Part shown: one piece after another, positions 1 through 7,688 of the stretch
Numbering within the stretch: the first letter of the stretch is position 1
Layout: every line of letters starts with the position of its first letter
Source of the DNA: JAIBBG01 sp043748015
GTDB lineage: Bacteria > Bacteroidota > Bacteroidia > Flavobacteriales_D > Sanyastnellaceae
DNA: 25,196 nucleotides
Assembly: GCA_043748015.1 (NCBI GenBank)
Contig: JAYTOA010000172.1
Coordinates: 1 to 25,196 of the forward strand
Direction: 5' to 3'
Made by a program: the position numbers and the translations under genes
The notes under the pieces: generated by a model
Databases searched by the model: none
Seen by the model: only the letters and a program-made list of their open reading frames with translations
Told to the model about the DNA's origin: nothing

Positions 1-246
1 TCTGAAAATATATTCTCGGCTCTTTTTGGCCTTCAAACTTTTTTCAAATAATATGGCTTTGGAATGTGTGTCAAATGATTTTGAGTAAACCAATGCGAAC
101 GGTCTGTATGGTTTTGTGAATTTATTTCTTTCCTTATTGTGTCGATGAAAACGATCTTCCAGATTGTTAGTGCCATCGATATAGAAAATACCATTCACTT
201 GCGATTGCAAAATGTAAACATGGAATATCACATCAATTGATGGCAT
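1..246 (-). CDS. GIY-YIG nuclease-like protein (partial, C-terminus cut by window edge)
   Basis: The minus-strand frame from the ATG at 246 stays open for 82 codons to the window edge, so the C-terminus is missing. The start reads MPSIDVIFHVYILQS, followed by GIFYIDGTNNLEDRFHRHN and later PFALVYSKSF and ILFEKSLKAKKSREYIF. This is the layout of the small stand-alone GIY-YIG (UvrC N-terminal-like) family of about 80-100 residues: VYIL strand, YIG strand, Arg in the RFxxHN helix, and a Glu helix before the Lys-rich end. The second motif is YID-G instead of YIG, so the usual Gly is replaced by Asp. Family members are predicted nucleases of largely unknown cellular role and often lie near tRNA genes, as here. 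Family assignment is fairly sure; activity is not. Confidence 0.75.
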   Translation of the reverse strand, partial: MPSIDVIFHVYILQSQVNGIFYIDGTNNLEDRFHRHNKERNKFTKPYRPFALVYSKSFDTHSKAILFEKSLKAKKSREYIFR

Positions 247-269
247 TGCGGAAGAGGAATAGTGAAAAG

Positions 270-343
270 TGATCCCGAAGGGATTCGAACCCCTGACCCA
301 CAGATTAGAAATCTGTTGCTCTATCCAACTGAGCTACGGGACC
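270..343 (-). tRNA. tRNA-Arg (UCU)
   Basis: The minus strand folds as a cloverleaf. The acceptor GGTCCCG pairs with CGGGATC with one G-U, the T-arm contains GGTTCGAATCC, and the anticodon stem ACAGA/TCTGT closes the loop TTTCTAA, giving anticodon TCT. The discriminator is A and no CCA is encoded. It is the last of three tRNAs in the same direction, 62 bases after tRNA-Pro, so a single transcript is likely. Confidence 0.96.
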
Positions 344-405
344 ATTTAAACTTCAAAGTCCAAAATCTGAAGTCGATTCACTTCAAATTTTGAACTTCAA
401 TTTTG

Positions 406-479
406 TCGGGGTGGCAGGATTCGAACCTACGACCTTCTGCTCCCAAAGCAGACGCGATACCGGGCTACGCTACACCCCG
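406..479 (-). tRNA. tRNA-Pro (UGG)
   Basis: On the minus strand the acceptor CGGGGTG pairs with CACCCCG, the T-arm contains GGTTCGAATCC, and the anticodon stem TCTGC/GCAGA closes the loop TTTGGGA, giving anticodon TGG. The discriminator is A and CCA is not encoded. It lies between tRNA-Ser and tRNA-Arg in the same orientation. Confidence 0.96.
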
Positions 480-571
480 AGGTGTTTTTGCACTTCTTTC
501 AAATTTCTTCTCCAGTTGCGCTTTGTCAGTTTGCAAATATGGCTGTTAATTTCCACATGCGCCAACTTAAG

Positions 572-660
572 CGGAGAGGGGGGGATTCGAACCCCCGATA
601 AGAGTTACCCCCTACGAGAGTTTAGCAAACTGTTGGTTTCAGCCACTCACCCACCTCTCC
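572..660 (-). tRNA. tRNA-Ser (GCU)
   Basis: The minus strand shows a class II tRNA of 89 bases with acceptor GGAGAGG/CCTCTCC, discriminator G, a T-arm of five G-C pairs around TTCGAAT, and a long variable arm. The anticodon loop TTGCTAA gives anticodon GCT. The anticodon stem is ACAGT/ACTCT, which leaves a C28-C42 mismatch in an otherwise paired stem. CCA is not encoded. It is the promoter-proximal tRNA of the cluster. Confidence 0.93.
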
Positions 661-685
661 TGAGCTCTCAATTTTTTTGAGGCGG

Positions 686-715
686 CAAATGTAGATAATC
701 TTCACGCGCTTCCAA
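686..715 (-). promoter_or_regulatory. Bacteroidetes-type promoter of the tRNA cluster
   Basis: Read on the minus strand there is TTG (715-713), exactly 19 bases, then TACATTTG (693-686). This matches the Bacteroidetes primary sigma consensus TTG-N19-TAnnTTTG. Transcription would start near 680, about 20 bases before tRNA-Ser. It lies just beyond the possible terminator of the upstream symporter gene. Confidence 0.65.
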
Positions 716-732
716 GAGAATACTGAAAAAAA

Positions 733-770
733 CAGGGAACTTATTTGGAATCAGTTAGTCAGAGTTCCTG
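733..770 (-). terminator. Possible intrinsic terminator of the anion symporter gene
   Basis: On the minus strand CAGGAACT pairs with AGTTCCCTG (8 bp, one bulged C) around a loop of about 21 bases, followed directly by a run of seven T (732-726). It sits 20 bases past the symporter stop codon. The large loop and the bulge make it weaker than a classic terminator. Confidence 0.4.
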
Positions 771-791
771 AAAATCTAACGCCTTGCATTC

Positions 792-2222
792 TTAGACCAT
801 CAGGTAGACCAAAGCCATCAACAAAACAAGCGATAATATATTCAGAACTATTCCAGCCTTGAGCATGTCCTTGCTATGGATAAAGCCGCTGCTGTACGCT
901 ATGGCATTTGGGGGAGTACTCATAGGAAACATAAAATCGCAACTCGCGGCTATCGTTACCGGAATAGCGAAAACAACTGGTGAAATTCCCGCACCAACTG
1001 CCAATGCCGCAACAACAGGAACAAAGATGTTCACCATCGCGATATTACTCATCAATGCGGTGAGCGCCAATCCTATAAAGCAAAGTAAGCTGACAAAAAG
1101 AAAAACGTTGGTCTGGTCGACAGCCTGCATCGAATGTGTAATGGTACCAACCAATCCACTTTCAGAAAAAGCCTCTGCCAGGCTCATTCCACCGCCAAAC
1201 ATGAGCAAGACTCCCCAAGGCAATTTTTCTGTATCTCGCCATTCGAGAATGGTTTTCTTTTGACTTTCTCCGGTAGGAATAATGAAAAGTGCGCTGCCCA
1301 TTACTATCGCAATGGCTGTGTCAGTCAACTCGATGCCATGTGGTTTTAGTAACGCTGAAACCGGACCCTGAATGATCCACATTATTGCCGTAAGAAGAAA
1401 AATAACGAAAATTCTTTTTTCTGTTTGTGACCATTTCCCCAATGCGCTGAGCTCTGCTTTGATAATCTCATGTCCCAATTCAAACTTGCCGAGCCTGTTG
1501 GGATAAATCACTTTCACCAACATGAAATATGCGGATATGAGAAGAATAAATGAGAACGGCAGACCGAATTTCATCCACTCTAGAAATGTGACTTGATAGT
1601 TGAAGGACTTGTCAAGTATGCCTGCCATGCTTGCATTCGGAGGCGACCCAACCAACGTCGCAATTCCGCCGATGCTGGAACCATACGCAATGGAAAGCAT
1701 GAGCGATGTCGCAAAGTATTTGGTGCCTTTGTGTGAAAGCAATTGATCTTTGTTCACAAGCAGCAATACGACTGAACTCGCAATAGGAAGCATCATCAAA
1801 GTGGTTGCTGTATTGCTGATCCACATACTCATAATGTATGATGCGAAAAGAAATCCGAAGATGATGCGGTTGGCTCCTGTGCCTGTCTTATTCACGATTC
1901 CAAGCGCAAGTCTTCTATGAAGATTCCATTTCTCCATGGAAAGTGCAATGATGAATCCTCCGAGAAATAGAAACACAAATCGGTTGCTGTATGCCAGACA
2001 AGTTTTTTCCAGACTCAATACTCCGAGCAAAGGAAAAAGCATGATGGGCAACAATGAAGTGATGGCCATCGGCACCGTCTCCGTAATCCACCAAACGAGC
2101 ATCCAGCAAACAATCCCGAGAACCTTTGCCTGCGTGGCATCCAGGCCCATTGGATTGAGCCACCATGCTACGATAAATAGAACAGGTCCAAGTACGAGTG
2201 ATGTCAAATTGTTTTTTCCCAT
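792..2222 (-). CDS. SLC13/DASS-family anion symporter
   Basis: A 476-residue polytopic inner-membrane protein of the divalent anion:Na+ symporter family, which imports dicarboxylates, citrate or sulfate with sodium. Visible family signatures are WWITETVPMAITSLLP (residues 44-59), the first substrate/sodium motif SNTATTLMMLP (136-146), VGSPPNA (191-197), and the second helix-hairpin motif, here SNIAMVNIFVP (392-402). A typical C-terminal stretch contains STPPNAIAYSSG. In the second motif the usual SNT is SNI. The substrate cannot be read from sequence. I chose the ATG at 2222. A TTG at 2252 preceded by AGGAG would add ten residues (TNSLLFLPC region) and is possible. It is divergent from the methyltransferase gene at 2337, so both promoters must lie within about 115 bases. 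Confidence 0.88.
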   Translation of the reverse strand: MGKNNLTSLVLGPVLFIVAWWLNPMGLDATQAKVLGIVCWMLVWWITETVPMAITSLLPIMLFPLLGVLSLEKTCLAYSNRFVFLFLGGFIIALSMEKWNLHRRLALGIVNKTGTGANRIIFGFLFASYIMSMWISNTATTLMMLPIASSVVLLLVNKDQLLSHKGTKYFATSLMLSIAYGSSIGGIATLVGSPPNASMAGILDKSFNYQVTFLEWMKFGLPFSFILLISAYFMLVKVIYPNRLGKFELGHEIIKAELSALGKWSQTEKRIFVIFLLTAIMWIIQGPVSALLKPHGIELTDTAIAIVMGSALFIIPTGESQKKTILEWRDTEKLPWGVLLMFGGGMSLAEAFSESGLVGTITHSMQAVDQTNVFLFVSLLCFIGLALTALMSNIAMVNIFVPVVAALAVGAGISPVVFAIPVTIAASCDFMFPMSTPPNAIAYSSGFIHSKDMLKAGIVLNILSLVLLMALVYLMV

Positions 2223-2336
2223 ACAGGGTAAAAATAGAAGGCTGTTAGTCAATGCTCCTACAGCATGAAATGAGTTTTCATTGAATTGATGTCAGTTTAT
2301 TCCATTGATCGACATTGTCCGAATAACTTCGCGCCG

Positions 2337-3773
2337 ATGGAGGAAAGACTATTAAAGAAAAATCAGGAAATCGAAATTCGCATTGCTGACATGGCATTCG
2401 GCGGAGTGGGTATTGGCAAAATAAAAACAGATAAAGGTGATTTTGCAGTGTTTGTTCAGAATACAATTCCAGGTCAACTGGTAAAAGCGCGCGTTGAGAA
2501 GGCACAAAAGCGATTTGCTGAATGCAAGCTTTTGGAAGTGTTGGAGAATTCTCCCGATGAAATCAGTTTGCCATATCAACCTATACCGGGGGCACCGTAC
2601 GCAACTCTTCCAATTGAAAAGCAAATTGAATACAAGAAGAGAACAACGCTGGATCTCTTTCAAAGAATTGGTAAAATGGAAAACATCGACTCATTGTTTG
2701 ATGAGTTTATTGAATCTCCTGCTGTTTGGCATTACAGAAATAAAATGGAGTATTCATTTTCGGTTATCCGTTTCGATCTGGTAAAGCAAGCAGAGTTCGA
2801 TGATTTTGGACTTGGGTTTAAACACCGTGGAACCTGGTGGTGTGTCGAAAATCTCGACAACGACTCAGGACTTTTTGATGCAGAATTGGAAAGTAATATT
2901 CACTCAATAAGAAAGTATTGCGAGGCCACAGGCTTGCCTTCGTGGCATCCTCCGAAACGTATCGGCTTTTTCCGATATCTTGTCGTGAGAAAAAGTTTTC
3001 ACACGAATCAACTACTCATCAATCTGGTGACATCAGCCACAGATGTCGAAGATTTTGATGCCTTGGCTTTCGCGGAAATGCTCAAGAATTTATTGGGTGA
3101 AAGATTGGCTGGTGTCATCCATACCATCAATCCCAACACCGGCGATCGCATTGATCCATTGCTAGGTAAAACAATCTTGCTTTTCGGAGAACCAAAAATT
3201 GTCGAAGTCATCAATGGACTGCGTTTTGAAATCAGCATGACCAGCTTTTTTCAAACCAACCCGAGAAGTGCTGAACGACTTTACAACAAAGTAATCGAAT
3301 ACGCAGGAGTGAACGATGAAGACGATGGAAAGTATATCCTGGATCTTTTTTGTGGAACAGGTACAATTACTCAATTGCTCGCAAAGCAAAGCAATCGCAA
3401 AGTGGTAGGTGTGGATATTGTCGAAGATGCCATTCACGATGCGCGTGAAAATGCAAAACGAAACGGTGTGGATCATCTCGAATTTTATGCTGCAGATGTT
3501 GGAAAATTCTTGCTCGAATATCCTGACTTCAAAGGAAAAATTTCTTGTCTTGTTTTGGATCCACCTCGAGGAGGTATTGCTCCTAAGACTTTGCGCAAAG
3601 TGATGGCGCTTGACGCAGATCGTATCGTGTATGTTAGTTGCAATCCCGCGACTCAAGCACGCGATGCCATGGACTTAAAATCGGAAGGTTATGAACTGAA
3701 ACGCATCAGCCTGGTGGATCAGTTTCCGCACACGTCGCACATTGAAACTGTTGCCATTTTTGAAAGGAATTGA
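2337..3773 (+). CDS. rlmD: RlmD/RumA-type RNA uracil-C5 methyltransferase, no Fe-S cysteines
   Basis: A 478-residue class I SAM enzyme of the TrmA/RlmC/RlmD family, which makes 5-methyluridine in rRNA or tRNA. Domains in order: N-terminal TRAM domain (about 5-66), central RNA-binding region, then a Rossmann domain with SFFQTNPRSAERL, LDLFCGTGTITQLL (about 335-348), LDPPRGG, and YVSCNPAT with the catalytic Cys435. FPHTSHIETVAIF holds the general-base Glu near the end. Where RlmD normally carries the CxxxxxCxxC iron-sulfur cluster, this protein reads SLPYQPIPGAPYATLPIEKQ with no cysteine. The expected fourth Cys region, VENLDNDSG, lacks it too. Starts at TTG 2286 or ATG 2289 would add up to 17 poorly conserved residues; MEERLLKKNQ fits the family better. 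The exact target base is uncertain, so the symbol is tentative. Confidence 0.85.
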   Translation: MEERLLKKNQEIEIRIADMAFGGVGIGKIKTDKGDFAVFVQNTIPGQLVKARVEKAQKRFAECKLLEVLENSPDEISLPYQPIPGAPYATLPIEKQIEYKKRTTLDLFQRIGKMENIDSLFDEFIESPAVWHYRNKMEYSFSVIRFDLVKQAEFDDFGLGFKHRGTWWCVENLDNDSGLFDAELESNIHSIRKYCEATGLPSWHPPKRIGFFRYLVVRKSFHTNQLLINLVTSATDVEDFDALAFAEMLKNLLGERLAGVIHTINPNTGDRIDPLLGKTILLFGEPKIVEVINGLRFEISMTSFFQTNPRSAERLYNKVIEYAGVNDEDDGKYILDLFCGTGTITQLLAKQSNRKVVGVDIVEDAIHDARENAKRNGVDHLEFYAADVGKFLLEYPDFKGKISCLVLDPPRGGIAPKTLRKVMALDADRIVYVSCNPATQARDAMDLKSEGYELKRISLVDQFPHTSHIETVAIFERN

Positions 3774-3813
3774 TTTTCGTTTTCTTCAAGTTTATGAATG
3801 CTCAAATGTTTAA

Positions 3814-4425
3814 ATGAAAGAAGAGATGCAATCATCAGGTGATAAAAAATTAGATGCCGACTTCTGGACCAACAGATGGAAAGAAGGCCAGACTGGTTGG
3901 GATGTTGGAGAAGTTTCTGCTCCTTTTATTCCTTTCTTCGAAAGTTTGAAGGATAAGTCTATTCACATTCTGATACCCGGATGTGGCAATGGATATGAGG
4001 GAGAATACTTGTGGCGAAACGGTTTCAACAATGTCCACATATTGGATATTTCGGAATTGCCTTTACAAAATTTCAGGGCGCGTGTTCCGGATTTTCCTAA
4101 GGAGCAATTGATCTGCATGGATTTTTTTGCATTGAATAAAAGATTCGATCTGGTCCTGGAACAAACTTTTTTCTGCGCCCTCGATCCGGAATTACGCAAT
4201 GCATACGTCGAGAAAATGCATGATATCATATACCCCGGCGGAATGCTCGTAGGATTGATGTTCAATTTTGCACTCACGGATGAAGGTCCTCCATTTGGCG
4301 GCAGTGTTGATGAGTACAATGAACTCTTTTCCGCTAAATTTGAAATTATTCAAATGAATGAAGCATTGAATTCAATCAAACCAAGACTAGGCAGGGAACT
4401 GTGGGTGGAGATTAAACGCATTTGA
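3814..4425 (+). CDS. TPMT-family SAM-dependent methyltransferase
   Basis: A 203-residue soluble methyltransferase of the thiopurine S-methyltransferase-like family. Evidence is the N-terminal FWTNRWKEGQTGWDVG (residues 18-33), typical of TPMT-like proteins, SAM motif I ILIPGCGNGYEGEYL (52-66), then HILDISELPL, the acidic DLVLEQTFFCAL around 128-139 and the PPFGG loop. The conserved WD..E..P stretch after the first helix supports small-molecule S-methylation, but bacterial members act on varied substrates and none can be named here. It starts 40 bases after the preceding RNA methyltransferase and ends 19 bases before the phosphoribosyltransferase, so the three genes may be co-transcribed. The ATG at 3814 is used; a second Met lies four codons later. 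Confidence 0.85.
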   Translation: MKEEMQSSGDKKLDADFWTNRWKEGQTGWDVGEVSAPFIPFFESLKDKSIHILIPGCGNGYEGEYLWRNGFNNVHILDISELPLQNFRARVPDFPKEQLICMDFFALNKRFDLVLEQTFFCALDPELRNAYVEKMHDIIYPGGMLVGLMFNFALTDEGPPFGGSVDEYNELFSAKFEIIQMNEALNSIKPRLGRELWVEIKRI

Positions 4426-4432
4426 ATTCTAC

Positions 4433-4440
4433 TACTTTTG
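4433..4440 (+). promoter_or_regulatory. Exact TAnnTTTG -7 box before the phosphoribosyltransferase
   Basis: TACTTTTG ends four bases before the ATG at 4445 and matches the Bacteroidetes -7 box. If used, transcription would begin at or next to the ATG, giving a leaderless mRNA. No TTG is found at the expected 19-20 base distance; the nearest TTG (4422) is only 8 bases away. This is therefore half a promoter at best. Confidence 0.3.
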
Positions 4441-4444
4441 AACT

Positions 4445-4951
4445 ATGGACAGAGAACGTTCTCTCATACTTGATACCAAACAAATCGCTCAGAAATTGAT
4501 GCGCATTGCGCATGAGATTCATGAGAACAACTACAAGGAAAAAGAATTGATAGTTGTTGGCGTGGCCGGCCGTGGTAGCGAAGTAGCTAGCAGAATTGGC
4601 GCTTTGCTGTCATCCATTTCTGAAATTGCTGTTGTCGTTGAAGAGATTACATTGAACAAAGAGAATCCTTTGAACAATGCTGTTACCTATTCAGGTGAAC
4701 TGAAATCCTTGAAGGGAAAAAGTGTTGTGTTGGTAGATGACGTTCTCAATTCCGGACGCACTCTTATCTATGCCGCGAAATTTTTGCTGGATGCAGAACC
4801 GAAGAATCTTGCAACTGCTGCACTTGTTGATCGCTTTCATCGCAAGTTTCCGGTGAGGGCAGACTATGTCGGTCTCACACTTTCAACCAATCTCAAGGAA
4901 CATATTTCGGTGGAAATGTTGAAAGGTAAAGAAGCAGTTTATCTCGAGTGA
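4445..4951 (+). CDS. PyrR-like phosphoribosyltransferase
   Basis: A 168-residue type I phosphoribosyltransferase. The PRPP loop is VVLVDDVLNSGRT (about residues 94-106), with the adjacent acidic pair and the SGRT turn that bind PRPP. The N-terminal LILDTKQIAQKLMRIAHEI and the GVAGRG loop (39-44) that contacts pyrophosphate are as in PyrR. The C-terminal LVDRFHRKFPVRADYVGL closely follows the PyrR pattern VDRxHRxxPIRADYVG. PyrR proteins bind uracil nucleotides, with regulatory and/or uracil phosphoribosyltransferase activity, but no pyr genes or attenuator are seen here, so the role is open. The length fits the family (about 170-180). Its 3' end faces the receptor gene with only 25 bases between the two stops. 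Confidence 0.82.
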   Translation: MDRERSLILDTKQIAQKLMRIAHEIHENNYKEKELIVVGVAGRGSEVASRIGALLSSISEIAVVVEEITLNKENPLNNAVTYSGELKSLKGKSVVLVDDVLNSGRTLIYAAKFLLDAEPKNLATAALVDRFHRKFPVRADYVGLTLSTNLKEHISVEMLKGKEAVYLE

Positions 4952-4976
4952 TATTCTTTAGTCAACTACTTCTCGT

Positions 4977-7166
4977 TTAAAATTTAACTCCCATATTCAG
5001 ATAAATAGTTCTTCCATTTCCTGGCAGTAAACCGGGTCCCGGATAACCTCCTGATCTTCTCGTTGCATATTTTTCATTCGCGAGATTGTTCACTCCCGCT
5101 TTAATATTGAAGTGCTCATTGATGCCGTATGACAATGATGCATCCATCACATTGTAACCGGAAATTTTCCCTGTTGTCGCTGCTGCATTAGGTGAATCAG
5201 TGTTGGCAGCGTCTGTGAAAACATCTCCAACCATGCTTGCCTGAAATGTAGCCGCTAATGACTTATACGAATACGTGGCACCAAATCGGTGAATGTATTG
5301 CGGAGCATTTTCCACGCGCTTTCCCTCAATAGATTTTGTTGGATCGTCGGCAATGGCGGGATTATTCCATGTGGTATAGCGCGCGTCGACAAAGGCGTTG
5401 GAGGCGAACAAACTTAAACTACCCATGCGCGAAAGTTGAGCAAATGCAAGTGGATCAAATTCAATATAGGATTCAATTCCCTTGCTCACAGATGCACCAA
5501 TATTGGTTTTGAATGGAGTATTGTTTTGAGTAATAACACCTATGCGATTTTCATATGCAACGTAAAAAACACCCACATCGAAATTCAAATAATTTTTAAT
5601 AGCGCCTCTGTAACCCAAATCGGCATTGAATCCGAAAGCATCTTTCAGATTCGCATCAACGATTTCAGTTGTAGACGATGGCGTGAGTTCAGAGAATGTT
5701 ACAGGTCGATATGCTTGTGAATAGTTTCCGTAAATATTCGTTTTTTCCGTGACCGTATATTCGACACCGGTTCCGTAAAGAAGAATATGTCTATCTCTCT
5801 TTTCAGATCTGATACCTCCATCGGAAGCCGTGCTGATGTATCCTGAAATAGTGTTCTGAAGCATTTCATAACGCACACCCGGTACTATTTTTAATTTATG
5901 CCCAAGCTGAAAAATATTCTCCGCGAATGCTGAGTAATTGTTTACTCCAAGTTCTATCGATTTTCCATAGATGGGATCTGTAAGCGATAGATCGAAATCT
6001 GTTCCGGTAGTTCCAATTCCTTTTTGATATCGTGTAGTTTTTCCCTGATAGGCGCGTATTCCGAATGCGACCGTTTGTCCTGCGTTCAATAATTTGTACT
6101 TTGCTGAAACACGCGCCTCACTTCCGTAGTTTTTATATTCTTCTCGATCAACCTGTCGTTTCGCATACTGCAATGTTTCAGCATTGATGGTGTCATTCAC
6201 ATTGATTGATTGAAGAAAGCCCACACTATTTCTCTCAGCTATCGTCATGAATGATTTAATCTGCAGATTCACATTTGAGCTGAGCCTAATATCCGCTGTG
6301 AGTGAAGCAACATTCCACGGAACATTGAACCAGTTTCGCTCACGGTGCGATTGTCTGTGATTTGAATTGTATTGATCCGTAGTAAGTCCTCCAGGTTGCT
6401 GACTTATATAATCCATCTTGGTATAAGTTGCGGAAATATTGATGCTGCGATTCAATTGATATGCTGCAGAGAAGTAACCCGTGTTCACATCGTATTGGCT
6501 GTTTTCTCGCCAACCCTCTGCGGTTCTCTTATGAAAAAATGCGTAGTAAGAAAATTTCTTGATTGTGCCGCCAATTGCGTTGTACGTATTGAGCATGCCA
6601 TAAGAACCGACGGTCTGTGACGATTCAAAACTGAAGGCTTTGTTAGGATGTCCTTTTTTCATCTGATAATTGATGAGTCCTCCGAACTGTGGTCCGAATT
6701 GTAACGACGCTGCCCCGCGAACAACTTCTATTCTTGACAATGCTTCCATCGGCGGATTGTAATATGACTCGGGATATCCAAACGCATCGGCACTGATGTC
6801 GTGTCCGTTCTGACGCATATTGAATTCCCATGATCTGTTCGGACTCAGGCCTCTTGCCGCAATTCCGACTTGAATTCCAGAACCATCGTTTTCCCATATA
6901 CTCATTCCGGGAACTTTCGCAAAGATCTGACGCGTATTATTCGTACTCAAATCAGCGTTGATTCTGTCGAGTTGTATGACTTCGTTTTTTTTACCCGCAT
7001 AGATTACATTCTCTTTTATTGCCGGCATGCGATCAACACCTCCCAAGGATTGATGATCGATAATCGTCACTTCATTCAGATGCACAATGCCCAAAGTATC
7101 TGGCGTTTGAGAAAGCGAAAAATTGACTATGAATAGGCAGAATAGGAATGTTATTGTTTGTTTCAT
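4977..7166 (-). CDS. TonB-dependent outer-membrane receptor, FecA-like
   Basis: A 729-residue outer-membrane receptor. An N-terminal signal peptide (MKQTITFLFCLFIVNFSLSQ, 1-20) is followed directly by the plug domain (about 45-175) with IFAKVPGMSIWE, IAARGLSPNRS and IEVVRGAASLQFGPQFGG, then the 22-strand barrel region. It ends KAGVNNLANEKY...PGPGLLPGNGRTIYLNMGVKF, a typical FecA-like terminus with a final Phe. It has neither the carboxypeptidase-like N-terminal domain common in SusC proteins nor a FecA-type STN signalling domain. No SusD partner, sigma/anti-sigma pair or siderophore gene lies nearby. Iron chelates such as Fe-dicitrate are the likely substrates by family, but this is inference. 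The ATG at 7166 is clear. A convincing Fur box was not found upstream. Confidence 0.92.
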   Translation of the reverse strand: MKQTITFLFCLFIVNFSLSQTPDTLGIVHLNEVTIIDHQSLGGVDRMPAIKENVIYAGKKNEVIQLDRINADLSTNNTRQIFAKVPGMSIWENDGSGIQVGIAARGLSPNRSWEFNMRQNGHDISADAFGYPESYYNPPMEALSRIEVVRGAASLQFGPQFGGLINYQMKKGHPNKAFSFESSQTVGSYGMLNTYNAIGGTIKKFSYYAFFHKRTAEGWRENSQYDVNTGYFSAAYQLNRSINISATYTKMDYISQQPGGLTTDQYNSNHRQSHRERNWFNVPWNVASLTADIRLSSNVNLQIKSFMTIAERNSVGFLQSINVNDTINAETLQYAKRQVDREEYKNYGSEARVSAKYKLLNAGQTVAFGIRAYQGKTTRYQKGIGTTGTDFDLSLTDPIYGKSIELGVNNYSAFAENIFQLGHKLKIVPGVRYEMLQNTISGYISTASDGGIRSEKRDRHILLYGTGVEYTVTEKTNIYGNYSQAYRPVTFSELTPSSTTEIVDANLKDAFGFNADLGYRGAIKNYLNFDVGVFYVAYENRIGVITQNNTPFKTNIGASVSKGIESYIEFDPLAFAQLSRMGSLSLFASNAFVDARYTTWNNPAIADDPTKSIEGKRVENAPQYIHRFGATYSYKSLAATFQASMVGDVFTDAANTDSPNAAATTGKISGYNVMDASLSYGINEHFNIKAGVNNLANEKYATRRSGGYPGPGLLPGNGRTIYLNMGVKF

Positions 7167-7322
7167 ATTGCCATTGAATTTGTCCTTATCGGATAGTAAA
7201 ATTTATGATGCGAATCAACTCATCTATAATGACGCGAGCAATACCAAGAATGAGGTATTTATAATTATTCTAAATAAAGAGATGTCTATAAAACCTTATG
7301 GCTGGCTCACATGAGGCACTGT

Positions 7323-7652
7323 TTAAGCCGACTTCATCGCTTTTTCACGCCAGTGCAGAAAGAGAGGAAATGTACCAGCCATTCCAAAAAGCAAAGTCAA
7401 AATCCATATCAACCATACTCTTTTAATTTGATGCTTTTTGCCTTCACGATGTGTCCAGTAAAAGAACACGAGCACAACCAAAAGTAAATCGAGGATGAAG
7501 GCAGTCGAAATGCGATTGCCAAACATTCCATTTAAAGTTGCCGTGGGATCAAGCCATAATAAAATGTTGCCTGTTTCAAATGATTCAATCGCCACATAAA
7601 TATTTGGAATAATGAAACCGATAATGGCAAGTGCGAGATATTGATTTTTCAT
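7323..7652 (-). CDS. DUF2834 membrane protein
   Basis: A 109-residue small membrane protein with three likely transmembrane segments: YLALAIIGFIIPNIYVAI near the N-terminus, AFILDLLLVVLVFFYW in the middle, and VWLIWILTLLFGMAGTFPLF near the C-terminus. The pattern NRISTAFILDLLLVVLVFF, a basic loop, then FGMAGTFPLFLHWRE matches the DUF2834 family, whose function is unknown. The open frame extends to a TTG at 7682, but MKNQYLALAI at 7652 starts cleanly at the first membrane segment and is preferred. It lies 36 bases downstream of shikimate kinase in the same direction and 156 bases before the receptor start, so it could share the aroK transcript. No functional link is evident. Confidence 0.75.
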   Translation of the reverse strand: MKNQYLALAIIGFIIPNIYVAIESFETGNILLWLDPTATLNGMFGNRISTAFILDLLLVVLVFFYWTHREGKKHQIKRVWLIWILTLLFGMAGTFPLFLHWREKAMKSA

Positions 7653-7688
7653 ATGGACTAAATTTATTGTTACAGCATTCAATTTTTT

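Noticed and set aside
390..680. Open frame of 96 codons with GFEPTTFCSQSRRDT-like sequence
   Set aside because: It is the antisense translation of the tRNA-Pro and tRNA-Ser genes, a known source of false protein entries.
7250..7275. AT-rich palindrome-like stretch upstream of the TonB-dependent receptor as a Fur box
   Set aside because: The match to the 7-1-7 Fur consensus is poor in an AT-rich region.
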